A DNA stretch of 64,000 nucleotides, taken from Sordaria brevicollis. Lineage: Eukaryota; Ascomycota; Sordariomycetes; Sordariales; Sordariaceae. Position numbers and translations under genes: made by a program. The DNA is taken from NCBI GenBank assembly GCA_033439795.1, contig JAUTDP010000015.1, positions 1,178,001 to 1,242,000 on the forward strand, given 5' to 3'. Positions within the stretch are counted from its first letter, which is position 1; every line of letters begins with the position of its first letter. The notes beneath the pieces are model-generated. The model was not told where the DNA came from and searched no databases. It worked only from the letters and a program-made list of their open reading frames with translations. This document shows positions 48,107 through 58,690 of this stretch, in pieces.

Positions 48107-50482
48107 ATGACCAGGAAAATACCATCTCTCGTCCGCCCAACCCATGGCGGCGAGCGCTATGAACTCACCACTCCCACAGCCATGCCCAAGGCCGCCGGCT
48201 TCCTTTGGAACCAAAAGATGATGATCCAAATCACCTGCCGTGGTTTTGCTACTGCTCAGTTCATGCAGCCCGAACCCGCAAAGTACGCCTACGCCCCCAA
48301 TATCGAGGCCAAGACCTTCATGCAACCCGAGCCAAACTACTACGCCCACCATCCTGGCCGATTTGTCTACATCAAGGACGAGGAGACCGGCCAGCTCTTC
48401 TCCGCCCCGTACGAGCCTGTCCGCGCCCCACATGACCGCTTCGTCTTTTCTGCCGGCAAGACTGATGTCTCCTGGCTCGTCGAGTCGATGGGAATCCGCG
48501 TTGAGATGACCATGAGCCTTCCCACTCACGATGTTGCCGAACTCTGGACCATCAAGGTCAAGAACCTTTCAAGCCGTCCTCGGAAACTCAGTGTGACGCC
48601 CTACTTCCCTATTGGCTACATGTCATGGATGAACCAGTCAGCCGAATGGAACTACGACCTCAACGGTATCGTCGCCAGCTGTGTCACTCCCTACCAAAAG
48701 GCTGCCGACTACTTCAAGAACAAGCACCTCAAGGACAAGACCTATTTCCTCTGCGAGATTCCTCCTGATTCGTGGGAGGCCAGCCAGCAAGCCTTTGAAG
48801 GAGAGGGCGGCCTCCATAACCCCAGCGCTCTTCAAGACAGAACGCTCAGCGGCAGCGATGCGCGTTACGAGACTCCTACAGCAGCTGTGCAGTACAAGAT
48901 TGCCATTGACACGGACGAAGAACAGGAGTACCGCTTTCTTTTTGGCCCAGCCTACGATGAGGCCGAAATCGGCGCCATGCGATCCAAGTACTTGAGTAAG
49001 GAGGGTTTCGAACAGACTGCGGCCGACTATGAAGCATACATGGCCCGTGGCCGCGGATGTCTCCGCGTTGACACTCCGGATAAGGACCTCGACAACTTCA
49101 TCAACAACTGGCTGCCCCGACAGGTCTACTACCACGGCGATGTCAACCGCTTGACCACTGATCCTCAGACGCGCAATTACCTACAGGACAACATGGGCAT
49201 GAACTATATCAAGCCCGAGATTTCCCGCAGGGCCTTTCTCACGGCCATTGCCCAGCAAGAGGCCACCGGCGCCATGCCCGACGGTATCATTTTGGTCGAG
49301 GGTGCTGAGCTTAAGTACATCAACCAGGTGCCTCATACCGACCACTGCGTATGGCTTCCGGTCACCTTGGAGGCCTACCTCAACGAGACGGGCGATTACA
49401 GCCTACTGAAGGAGAAAGTGCGGAGTGCCAATGGGGATGAGTTCACAGTCTTTGAGCGTTTCTGCCGTGCCATGGACTGGCTCCTGAAGTCTCGTGATGA
49501 GCGCGGCCTCAGCTACATTGCCCAGGGTGATTGGTGTGATCCTATGAACATGGTCGGCTACAAGGGCAAGGGTGTTTCGGGCTGGCTCACTCTGGCCACG
49601 GCGTTTTCCCTCAACATCTGGGCCAAGGTCTGCGACCATGAAGGCGAGGCTGATTTGGCCAAGCGCTTCCGCGAGGGTGCTGATGCTTGCAATGCTGCTG
49701 TCAATGAGCATCTCTGGGACGGTGAATGGTTCGCTCGCGGCATCACTGACGACAATGTTGTCTTTGGCATCAAAGAGGACAAGGAAGGCCGCATCTGGTT
49801 GAATCCTCAGTCGTGGTCCATCCTCAGCGGCGCTGCAAGCCCCGAGCAGATTGAGAAGATGTTGCCCCAGATCGATTCACACCTCAACACCCCATACGGC
49901 ATCCAGATGTTCGGCCCTCCCTTCACCAAGATGCGCGAGGATGTTGGCCGCGTAACACAAAAGGCCATTGGCTCAGCTGAGAATGCCGCTGTCTACAACC
50001 ATGCCGGCATTTTCTTCATCCACAGTCTGTACGAACTCGGAGCGCAACAGGACAGAGCGTTCACCCTCCTACGTCAAATGCTCCCTGGTCCTTCCGATGG
50101 CGACTACATCCAGAGAGGCCAGCTGCCCATCTACATCCCCAACTACTACCGTGGTGCCTGGAAGGAGTTCCCACGTACCGCTGGCCGGTCCAGTCAGCTG
50201 TTCAACACCGGTACCATTTCCTGGGTTTACCGCTGCGTCATTGAAGGTCTCTGCGGGTTGCGCGGTGATAGCGAGGGTCTGCTCATTCGGCCACAGTTAC
50301 CGAGCTCCTGGAACGCCATGAAGGTCACTCGCGAGTTCCGGGGCGCCACGTTCAATGTCGACATCCGTCGTGGCAATGTCAAGGAGGTGACTGTCAAGAT
50401 GGGCGACACAGTCCTTCCCGAGCCTCACATCAAGAACATAAAACCGGGCCAGACGTACAACCTCACCGTCGTCATTCCGTAA
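48107..50482 (+). CDS. ndvB: Cellobionic acid phosphorylase, GH94 (NdvB-like)
   Basis: This single-exon gene encodes 791 residues and starts at an ATG in good context (GCCAAGATGACC). The enzyme family phosphorolyses 4-O-beta-glucosyl-gluconic acid (cellobionate) to glucose 1-phosphate and gluconate, completing use of the aldonic acid made from cellulose by oxidative enzymes. An N-terminal beta-sandwich domain (about residues 30-320) precedes an (alpha/alpha)6 barrel. The acid motif QGDWCDPMNMVG carries D475 and D478, one of which should be the general acid; NPQSWSILSG, a QKAIGSAENAAVYNH stretch and SGTIS-like FNTGTISWVYR are also GH94-like. There is no signal peptide, so it is cytosolic and implies uptake of cellobionate. 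The ordinary cellobiose phosphorylases of the family use a DWND motif; DWCDPMN favours the cellobionate subgroup. Confidence 0.9.
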   Translation: MTRKIPSLVRPTHGGERYELTTPTAMPKAAGFLWNQKMMIQITCRGFATAQFMQPEPAKYAYAPNIEAKTFMQPEPNYYAHHPGRFVYIKDEETGQLFSAPYEPVRAPHDRFVFSAGKTDVSWLVESMGIRVEMTMSLPTHDVAELWTIKVKNLSSRPRKLSVTPYFPIGYMSWMNQSAEWNYDLNGIVASCVTPYQKAADYFKNKHLKDKTYFLCEIPPDSWEASQQAFEGEGGLHNPSALQDRTLSGSDARYETPTAAVQYKIAIDTDEEQEYRFLFGPAYDEAEIGAMRSKYLSKEGFEQTAADYEAYMARGRGCLRVDTPDKDLDNFINNWLPRQVYYHGDVNRLTTDPQTRNYLQDNMGMNYIKPEISRRAFLTAIAQQEATGAMPDGIILVEGAELKYINQVPHTDHCVWLPVTLEAYLNETGDYSLLKEKVRSANGDEFTVFERFCRAMDWLLKSRDERGLSYIAQGDWCDPMNMVGYKGKGVSGWLTLATAFSLNIWAKVCDHEGEADLAKRFREGADACNAAVNEHLWDGEWFARGITDDNVVFGIKEDKEGRIWLNPQSWSILSGAASPEQIEKMLPQIDSHLNTPYGIQMFGPPFTKMREDVGRVTQKAIGSAENAAVYNHAGIFFIHSLYELGAQQDRAFTLLRQMLPGPSDGDYIQRGQLPIYIPNYYRGAWKEFPRTAGRSSQLFNTGTISWVYRCVIEGLCGLRGDSEGLLIRPQLPSSWNAMKVTREFRGATFNVDIRRGNVKEVTVKMGDTVLPEPHIKNIKPGQTYNLTVVIP

Positions 50483-51028
50483 GTAGACACTTACTTGTGG
50501 TCTACGGTCTGTTCGATATCCTATGCTGATGCGACGTTGGGAAAGGAAACTGAAGGACAAGAAGGGATCTCGATTGAGGATTAGCTGGCGAAGCATTTTG
50601 GGTGGTTGTTTGTTTCCCTGTTTGCATAAGTTGCCCTGGGGTTCTAGAAAATGATCCGTGAGGATGCTGTCGATTGCAATGGAACGAATTGTACTAGGCA
50701 CCAGCTTTATCGAGACGTGATGGTGTTGTTGCTTACTATTTTAGCTGTCATAACAAAGCTGTTGGCGATTGATCTCTGCTCCTTTACCTTCCAGGGCTGC
50801 TCAAGCGAGCTTGCGTAACATGGCTGTCAATAGTGTTGACTTTGAACGCGTAGATTACTCAGCCCAATATTGACCCCGGGGATCCCACCGGAAAGCCGGT
50901 CTCACCGTCGACCTAACTAGCTTACTCATCACTACTTCATGAACAAGTATAAACATACGAGTCCAAGACTCGTTTGAAGATGCAAATCAAGCCAATATCC
51001 AGCAGCTCGCAGCTTCACAACCTACAAG
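50483..51028. other. Intergenic, ndvB 3' flank and beta-helix gene promoter
   Basis: No gene is seen in about 550 bases. A TATAAA word at 50948-50953, about 76 bases before the next ATG, could act as a TATA element. Confidence 0.45.
50948..50953 (+). promoter_or_regulatory. Possible TATA element
   Basis: TATAAA lies about 76 bases upstream of the start of the secreted beta-helix gene, a usual distance with a short leader. Sequence match only. Confidence 0.3.
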
Positions 51029-52762
51029 ATGAAGACCTTTTTCCAGGCTTTGGCACTGCCACTAGCCTTCAACTTTCTCTCAGTCGTCCACGCCCTACCT
51101 GGTGGTCCTTGGAAGCCTTGGAGGACCGGACCCGACACCAATATCACTGACGATGTCACCATTATTCCCCGTCAGACCTCCTGCATCTCAACCGGCGACC
51201 AGTCTACAATCAATGCATTGTTCTCCTCTGGCGGTGCCAATACTGTCGTCCGACTTTGCCCCGGAGTCACCATTCCGATTACCGCCCCCATCGTCTTCAC
51301 TGCATCCGGTCAGGAAATCTCCACCCAGGGTTACCCAACCGATTCCACTCGGGCCACCATCCTTATCCAGCCAGGAAGCACCGTTACCTCGGCCATCCGC
51401 GGCAACTGGCAGAACAACGTCAAGATCCTGAACATTCAGGTGGACGGCAACCGACCCAATGCCGGGTACCTGGGCGGCGATGCCCTGCTCGAGATGGGCG
51501 GTGGCACGACCGGCCAGACTGTCAGCCACACGGTAGTCAAGAACACGCGCAGCTGGAGCTGCGTGCACTTCATCGGCAGCGGACAAGATAACAACCCGTG
51601 CCGGCAGGCCACAGTAACATTTAACGATGTCGGACCATGCGGTCATGAAGGCACCGATCCAGCAACAGGTAATGGATTGTGGGCGGACGGGTTGAGTATC
51701 GAATGCATGGACACCTCCGTGACCGACAACACCGTAAGTCCACTTTCCCCTTGCCTTCACACAAAACACCATGCTTAACACCCAACGCAATAGATCACCG
51801 GCGCCACTGACGGCGGCATCGTAATCTTTGGCTCCCCCGGTACCCACGTCCTACGCAACACCATCGTCTCCACCTCCTCCTCCGGTTTGCAGTTCGGCGG
51901 GATTAACATGGTCGACCCAACCTGGGGTGCCAACTACACCGGCGTCGTCGTCTCATCCAATACCATCACCGGCGGTCCCAACTCCTTCATCAACTTGGGA
52001 ATCGGCATGGGTTCCCAAGTCTGGTCCAACCCGCACCCCGAAACTAACTTCGGCCAAGTAACCGTCACCAACAACGTCTTCACCGGAAACATTGGTTTCA
52101 GCATCGTCATCAACGGCTGGCTGGGCGGGTTGACAGTCACGGGAAACTCGGTGTCGGGGGTGACTACTCCTTCTTCGTCTTTTGCGTCCGCTGCTGGGTG
52201 TGGGAGTGTGCAACAAGCCAGCTTTGCCGCTTCCCAGCAACTTGTTTACTATCCCGCTGGCGTCACGGGGTCTTCCGGTCCTAATACCATCCAGCCCCAA
52301 TTCACCGCTTTGTCAACCAACGCCTCAAACTGGCTTTGCCTCACAAACCCTCTCCCTCCGCTACCAGACACCAAATCCTTTGCTCCCAATACTTTATCTG
52401 TCGACGCCTCCGTCTCGCGGGTGGTTTCGCTGAGAGACTTCCACGTGCAGGTGCAAGGAGATGGCAACGTAGTGGGTATTGATACCACCGGGGGTGTATG
52501 GACGGTTAAGTGGGCTAGTAGTCGGTATTCGACCAACTGCGGGACGGATGGATCTCAGTGCTTTTTGGCGTTTGGGATTGATGGGAATTTGGTCATGTAT
52601 GATGCTACGGGACCGTTGTGGGCTAGTAATACCGATGGGAGGGGGGTGGAGGTGATCTTTAGTAGGGAGGCGCCTTGGGTGAGTGTGATGGGTGCTGGGG
52701 GCAGAGTTTGTGGACGATTGGGGATTTGTGGTGTTGAGAGACTGTCGAGGTGGAAGGGGTGA
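51029..52762 (+). CDS. Secreted parallel beta-helix protein with bulb-lectin-like C-terminus
   Basis: Two exons, 51029-51733 and 51794-52762, join in phase 0 (GTAAGT to CAATAG, 60-bp intron), giving 557 residues. A signal peptide covers about residues 1-22 (ALALPLAFNFLSVVHA). Residues about 50-400 have the short, Asn/Gly/Val-rich rungs of a right-handed parallel beta-helix, for example VTDNTITGATDGGIVIFGS and VTVTNNVFTGNIGFSIVIN, as in pectinase-like folds; no polygalacturonase catalytic motif is seen. Residues about 455-525 carry two beta-prism-like strands, VQVQGDGNVVGIDTTGGVW and FGIDGNLVMYDATGPLWAS, typical of bulb-type (mannose-binding) lectin domains. It is likely an extracellular glycan-binding or glycan-acting protein; substrate unknown. 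Confidence 0.78.
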
Positions 52763-52912
52763 TGGATGGGTGCGTGGTGGTGAGAGAGTTGGATCATTTC
52801 TTTGTATTTTGAGCTGTTGTGGTTGTCCCTTGGTCTTGTTCTATCATCCGATCTTATTTGTCTCTTTGGATCCAGCTTCCGTTACTACAGACTACCCAGA
52901 ATATCATACATG

Positions 52913-53881
52913 TTACTCCTTCGGGTAAAAGTTCGGCCCGCCCATCGCCCTCGCCACTTTCTCTGCCCTCTCAGCCCTTGCCATAGCACGCTGATAATAC
53001 TCCTCCATCTTTTCCTGAGGGAGATTAGGATTAGCAGCGTCCCTCGCTTCATCGGGGTCCATTTCAGCATAGACCTCACTCATCGACTCGGCCCAAGCAA
53101 CGGCATCCATCCCTCTTGTTTCCAGCGTGTTCATTGTTTCATTAATGTAGCCCGCCAACTCGATATCTCGCTTGCCGCCCTTCTTCTTCGGACAATGCTG
53201 AATCTTCCCCTTCCCATTATAAAAGGCTCTCACGGCCCACCAATACGCCCACGCCGTGGCCTTGCAAAAGCTCTTGTCAAACCAGTTGTGACCGTATGTT
53301 TTGCACTGGTAGTACATGCTATCCCCCGTTGGCCCCATTAGCATTCTCTCACAACTCACAGGATCAAACAATCACAGAACTAGGGGGGCAGAAACGTACT
53401 CCTTACTAAAATTATCATCAATCTTATGCCTCGCCCCCTCGGTAAAATGGTGTTGGGCTTGAAAATTCCTATACCCAAAGTCATGGCGCTGGCAGGCGGG
53501 CAAGAAGGGAATTCCCATGGGCCTGTCGGTGGGCACGTGCGAGCACCCGTCGGAGTCCCAGTCCCATGTCATTTGCCCGAGACTGAACTGGGCTTCGCGG
53601 TGCCGGATGAAGGTGGGCAGGTCCCAGAGGAAGAGCATCCCGTGGGTGTATTTGCACCAGGTGCGGACCGTGTCGGCGGGGAGGGTTTGGGTTGTTGTTG
53701 TTGTTGTTGTTGTTGTTGTGTTTAGGGTGTCCCTGGGGGTGAGGTTGTGGGACTGGGTGGTGGCTTGGGAGGATCGGGGGGAGAGGGATAGTGGAGGAGG
53801 ATTAGGGAGGGCGGTGGTGGTGGTGGGGAGGAAGTTTGAGGCCACGGCCAAAAGGAAGAAGAAGAGGGAGAAGAGGTTCAT
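52913..53881 (-). CDS. Secreted fungal phospholipase A2
   Basis: Minus strand, two exons: 53881-53400 and 53354-52913 (307 residues) with a 45-bp intron (GTACGT...TGTGAG); this intron is short, so its acceptor is less sure. A signal peptide spans about residues 1-24. A linker with a run of ten Thr (residues 55-64) precedes the enzyme domain. The core WDWDSDGCSHVPTDRPMGIP, then ACQRHDFGY with catalytic H133-D134, then IDDNFSKD and a Cys after the splice, is the fungal/bacterial group XIV PLA2 signature. It hydrolyses the sn-2 acyl ester of phospholipids, usually Ca2+-dependent, outside the cell. A hydrophilic tail of about 90 residues (from about residue 215) is longer than the minimal domain. 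It ends convergent with the upstream beta-helix gene (150-bp gap). Confidence 0.87.
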
Positions 53882-54972
53882 GGTTGATGATGATAATGTG
53901 ATGGGTGGCGGGAGTTGCTCGTTGTTGGTTTGTTGGAAATGGGCTGGTTGGTGGAGGAAGAGGAGATGTTAGAGTTGGAGGAGGAAGAGGTATATAAGAG
54001 ATGGCGAGGGCAGCAAAAAGGATCAGAAGGTTAGGGCTAAGCCCAACAAGTTGTACGTTGCGTGCGTTGACGGCCTGGATCAAGTGTCACGACACATAAA
54101 GCAGATGTATGCCCCTGGTGGATGTGCCCATGGGGAGAAGTCATGTGTGTTAAGACGGAGAGCGATATTTCTATGACATTGTGAATTTGGCGGGAGACGA
54201 TGGGCATATATGCGACTATATGTAGGCGCTAGTGTTGGGTCATAGAGGTTTCGTGCGAGGCTTCTAAAGGCGTAAAGAAAATTTCCAATCTCCAGAGATT
54301 CTACAGTATGAACTTTATAGAAATAGCCTCCTGTTCCGCAAATTGGGCATGAAAGTTGGTTCAGTTTCCTGGCATGTCACCTCTGGAGACCTCTCTTCCT
54401 CTCTCCGGCTTCTTTTTTATCGGAATAACAACTCTCCTTGGAGGTATTTATGGGTTCGTATCTTCGCACGCACAAACATTGACAACTGCAACAGCGGCTT
54501 GAGCGAGACATGCTTGGCCACGCTTCTACCACGCCACTCAACGGCAATGCATCAAAAATGATATGCTGCTCTCATTCCGACCGTGACGTGGTCGAGGGTA
54601 CACTTGGTCTTTTAAGCAGCACATCACGTTTTCCTATGAAACTGGAAAATGGCTCGATACCTACTGCTGCACAAGATGCATCAAAAATTGTTGTAAACCC
54701 AAGCCCCCCCTCCCGGGTCATATTTGAAAGCCATGGCCCCTCCCCCAATTTTCTTTTCCTGGAGCACGCTTTCCATCTCTCTTCGATCACAGACTACATT
54801 GTCATTTTTCACATCTGCTGACTGCTCATTCTTCCTCATCAGACAGCCCCAGTTCCAGAACCATCAATCCATCTTGGTGAGTGCCTTTTTCCAGCTTCTA
54901 GCAGCGTTCCTCACCATCTAACCCTCTGTCCCACAGTAGTGCTTTCCAGTTGTCCCTGACCACAACAGAACC
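53882..54972. other. Divergent intergenic region between PLA2 and F-box-like genes
   Basis: No gene is supported in about 1.1 kb. TATATAA at 53991-53997 lies about 110 bases upstream of the PLA2 start and reads TTATATA on its strand, a possible TATA element. Short frames at 54343-54921 lack any motif and probably belong to the leader of the downstream gene. Confidence 0.45.
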
Positions 54973-55967
54973 ATGGCCGCCCTTGACAAACTGGCTGCGG
55001 AGGTACTCCTTATGATTGGGGCTTATGTGCAAGACGAAGCCGACCTAGCCTCGCTGGTCCGTGTATGTCGTCGACTTTACTGCACCCTCGACCATGAACT
55101 TTACAAACGCGACGTCCAGACAGGCTTGCCCCTTTCAGTCCTTTGGGGCTCCAGGTTCGGCCTTCAGGGAACTTTGGAAAAGGCCCACATGGCCGGTGCC
55201 AATCTCGAGCAAGCCTGGATGTCCCGTATTCGGTCCATCTTCCCCGACCTTTCCTTAACAGGAAACTTTACGATTGATGAAATTCCCACGGCAGCTTCCG
55301 TCACGGCGACTACAAAGAAGTACCACAATAGCCTTTTCAAGCATATCCCCCCGTTCTTCAAAAGATTTCCCCACAGACCGGCAAGCCTAACACCGCATCC
55401 TTCCATCAACCCCGACGACAAGAACGCGCCCGTGGGCAGGACGGCGGTCAGCTATTCTACGGTGTCTTTTCCCAACAACTTCCTCATCTGCCAGGAACTT
55501 TACGCGGCTCGCCGGCCAGCGTCGATGCCTCAATCTGGTGGCATCCGCTTGACTTGGCCATCCTGTTCGGCCACCACGACGTGGTCCGGTATTTGCTCGA
55601 GAAGGGCGTCAAGGTTGCAAACTCGCACTCGCGGGGTCTCTGCTGTCGCTCTGACGTATGCCATGGGTCGGAGAAAATACAAATTGTTATGAACGGGCTC
55701 AAGCACCCGTCCTATTCTCATCTCAACCGGGTGCACAACTCCCTCACCTTGGCAGCGTGCTTGGGGGATGTTGCGATCCAGAAGATGCTGCTGATTCAGC
55801 TTGGCTTGGAGGATATGGCGAGGGATTTGTGCAGGGACGAGGTTGAGGCGCACGGATACAGAGCGGACAGATTTCTGGAGGGGTCTAAAGAGAAGGAGGT
55901 TTTGTCGACGTTCATGACACTGAAGGCCGAAGCCGTGCAAAAGCAGATGTCTGAGGAGCAACACTGA
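54973..55967 (+). pseudogene. F-box / ankyrin-like protein, reading frame broken
   Basis: The 54973 frame starts ATGGCC in good context and encodes an F-box-like segment in residues 3-45 (LDKLAAEVLLMIGAYVQDEA, LASLVRVCRRLYCTLDHELY). By about 55490 the protein-like signal moves to another frame, with an ankyrin repeat (DLAILFGHHDVVRYLLEKGV at about 55548-55607) and a second one (LTLAACLGDVAIQKMLLIQL). Between the two repeats, the first frame again reads ankyrin-like (VSAVALTYAMGRRKYKLL) before a TGA. An intron such as GTCACG (55300) to AAAG (55364) or ACAG (55376) would join the first two parts, but the later switch suggests compensating indels. It may be a decaying gene, a mis-modelled multi-exon gene or a sequence error. 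If functional it would be a ubiquitin-ligase adaptor. Confidence 0.5.
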
Positions 55968-56444
55968 AAAGGGCCGGATGAACACGACGAAGGGATCGAC
56001 TGGGACGCCATATTCGACTGGGAATAAGACTCGCTATCCGTCGAGTAAAGGGTTGGGAAACGTCGGGAATCAGATAAAAAAGGAGTCCTGCTATCCGTTC
56101 AGTCCTCTCGAGGTGGTGGACCAATCCCTTGCCGATGTCTGTAGTCTCTCTTTCTGTTTCTCACACCGTTGAAGGTCGGTGTTTAAGGGGCAATGTGGTT
56201 TGACGGTATTGCTGAACGAAGGAGATTGATCTTGAAGTTTGTGGATATAATATATGTTAGGGAAACGCATCGGCTTCTAGTGGTGCAAGATAGAGCCCAA
56301 GGACGGCGAGTCTCTTCGTTTTTGTGGTTGGCAGAGTCTGTAGTCAGCTATCAAACCATCTCTTGGATCCTTGATGTTCCGGTCCGGGATTGTATGTACA
56401 TGGACGATATGTGACGGGCTCCCAGAATCCGATGCGAGATGTTG

Positions 56445-56477
<33 letters not shown>

Positions 56478-57739
56478 TGATACCAAGCCCATGGTTGGAC
56501 TTGACAAGCCCTCCACGTGTTGTGAATGCCCTGTTTTTGTATCGGCTTGGCAGGGTCTTGGGAACATAGAATTTTGGCCTTGACACCACCATGGCAGGAT
56601 ATGGTCGGCGTTGAGAGCCATGACATTTACACTTTCCAGGTACCTGCAGGAAATCCTCTGTTTCTCCTTTGCCGGGCCCGATTGATCTCCGGGAGCTAAT
56701 CTTCGCCCATAATCTTTATATAGCACCGGCAGTCTTGCATCTCCTCTCGTTTCCTCCGTATCCGGAAGCCGGATCAAAGCGTGGACATGGCACCACATGG
56801 TGTTGTGGCTCTCTCCTGCTGTCTTGTCGTCAAAATCCGAAAATCATCGAAAAAAAGATGGCTGGAAGCATCGTTTATAGTGGAGTCCAGCGAACCACAC
56901 CCACTCAGCCCGCGCTGTTGTAACGGCCCGCTATCACCCAAAAAGGGCGCCAAAAACTTGGCACCGGCCCCAATCACCATCTCCGATTCGACGATTCCCG
57001 TCCCGCTAACCTCAGTGATGTCATCCCCAACCACTCATTTTTATACGAAACGAGCAGCGCGAGCAGCAAAAAGGGAGCAGAGCTGAGAAAACTGAAGGTC
57101 CAGCCTCTGCAAATTCAGAGCGGCAGTGCCTGCCTTGAAGAAAAAAGAAGAGGGCCGAATGTAACCAATGCAAAACACGAGAAAATCAGAAGCCAGCTTG
57201 GTTCCTGGCCTGGGCGCTGGCATTGCCCGGCTGAATGGCCGATAAAACAATTCCAGGGCTGGCGGGTGCCTGCCTACCTGACGTACCTTACCGACGGGGG
57301 CTTGGGTGGGATACTAGATCATGGATCAGGAAGATAGAAAGAGCTCCTCCTTGCTGCACCTGCATGACTTTTGACTTTTCCTCTTCTGTTTTTTTTCTTT
57401 CTTTCTCTTTCACCCAAAACACCAAAAGTTGCGAGCCTGCGATAATTGTGAGCGTGCAATCGTTCGGTAGCGGAGTATTTGTGAGGTTCAGCAGGGAGCG
57501 CGCGCAATCCGTCCCGGCGGCTATTCTCGAAGAAGAAGATAGCAACACCAGCCACTCGCTATTTGTATACCTCCCGTCCAACAACAACAAAAACCACGTT
57601 CGCTCGCTCTTCGGTCCTTCCCAAACAACCCAAGCTTTTGAACAACGGTCAACAAACGGACGGGTACCTGCGCATTTTTCCGCCAAAGACACAAAAAAAG
57701 AAGACAGAACAAAGGGGTTGTCAAAAACACACCGAAACA
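55968..57739. other. 1.8-kb stretch without a supported gene
   Basis: It contains a GCTT tetranucleotide run (56446-56477) and the probable promoter and leader of the membrane-protein gene. Small frames on both strands show no domains. Open frames continuing upstream of 57740 in the gene's own frame lack a better start codon. Confidence 0.45.
56446..56477. repeat. (GCTT)n microsatellite
   Basis: About eight consecutive GCTT units. On the minus strand it reads AAGC and gives Ala-Ser-Lys-Gln-type repeats in short antisense frames, which are not genes. Confidence 0.9.
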
Positions 57740-58690
57740 ATGGCGCCCTTCCCACTAAACCTCCGGGTTCCCCACCTCGACACCGCCGACCTCCTCTCCC
57801 ACCTCCAACACCTCGCCGCCCCGGCATCCGTCCCCTCCGCAGTCGCCCCGGCACCAACCCCCGCACCAACCCTCACAACCACCATCCTCCAAAACCGCCA
57901 ATACGACTCCGTCGCCCCTCCTCCAAACTACGGTTCCGTCCCGCCCAACTACGCCTCCGTCCCCCACCCCACCGTAATCTACACCCAAGGCCCCGGCGAA
58001 ACCATCACCACCACCGTCTATCCCGTCGTTCCTTCGTCAGTTGAATCCTCCGTCGCCTCTACGGCCACCGTCATCTCCCAAGTCGGGGCGACATCCAACC
58101 ACGACGGCGGTCTGTCGGGGGGTGCCATAGCTGGTATCGTAATCGGCGTCATCGCCTTTTTGATCCTTCTGTTCTTGCTCTTCTGGTGGCTCGGCGGGGG
58201 CGGTAAGAAAAAGGGCGGTGGCGGAGCGGCTTATTACCACGAGGAAGTTTTGTCATCTCGCAGTTCGTCGGACTCGGGTCGCGGAGGTGGTGGTGGCGCG
58301 GCGTATATTTCGAGAACGAGGAGGACGGAGCAGGTGTATAACTCGAGCGCTGCGGCGGCGGGGATGAGAGGTGGTGGGATGCATGATGAGACGGATAGTA
58401 GTGTTAGTAGCAGCGCTGCTGCTGTGCCGATGATGGGGTGCGAGTGCGGATGTGGTGGGTTGGCGGGGGCTTGTAGACGGGAGAAGAGGAGAAGCTCCAA
58501 GCATGGACATAGGAGGTCTGGGTCGCAGACTCAGCATGTTTATCGTCATACGTCGAGACATACTTCTAGGACGAGACATAGGAGTGGGTCGAGACATGAG
58601 AGCAGGGGGAGAAGCGTGGGGCCGGAGGGAGGGGAGATGAGGGAGACGCCGAGGGTTTATAGGTATACGAGCACGAGGGAGAGTAGGTAG
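57740..58690 (+). CDS. Single-pass membrane protein with Gly/Arg/Ser-rich cytoplasmic tail
   Basis: This 316-residue frame starts at ATG 57740 (AAACAATGGCGCC); an earlier in-frame ATG at 57563 gives a less protein-like extension. Residues 1-125 are Pro/Ser/Thr-rich, with a tandem PNYGSVPPNYASV motif and a GETITTTVYPV stretch typical of O-glycosylated fungal surface stalks. One transmembrane helix covers about 129-151 (GAIAGIVIGVIAFLILLFLL), followed by GGGGKKKGGGG as stop-transfer. The tail holds CECGCGG and a His/Arg/Ser-rich end. The layout resembles fungal cell-wall sensor or Axl2/SKG6-like proteins, but no cleavable signal peptide is obvious. Function unknown. Confidence 0.7.
   Translation: MAPFPLNLRVPHLDTADLLSHLQHLAAPASVPSAVAPAPTPAPTLTTTILQNRQYDSVAPPPNYGSVPPNYASVPHPTVIYTQGPGETITTTVYPVVPSSVESSVASTATVISQVGATSNHDGGLSGGAIAGIVIGVIAFLILLFLLFWWLGGGGKKKGGGGAAYYHEEVLSSRSSSDSGRGGGGGAAYISRTRRTEQVYNSSAAAAGMRGGGMHDETDSSVSSSAAAVPMMGCECGCGGLAGACRREKRRSSKHGHRRSGSQTQHVYRHTSRHTSRTRHRSGSRHESRGRSVGPEGGEMRETPRVYRYTSTRESR

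Noticed and set aside
56446..56477. Possible CRISPR-like or regulatory repeat
   Set aside because: Simple GCTT microsatellite with no spacers, in a eukaryotic context.
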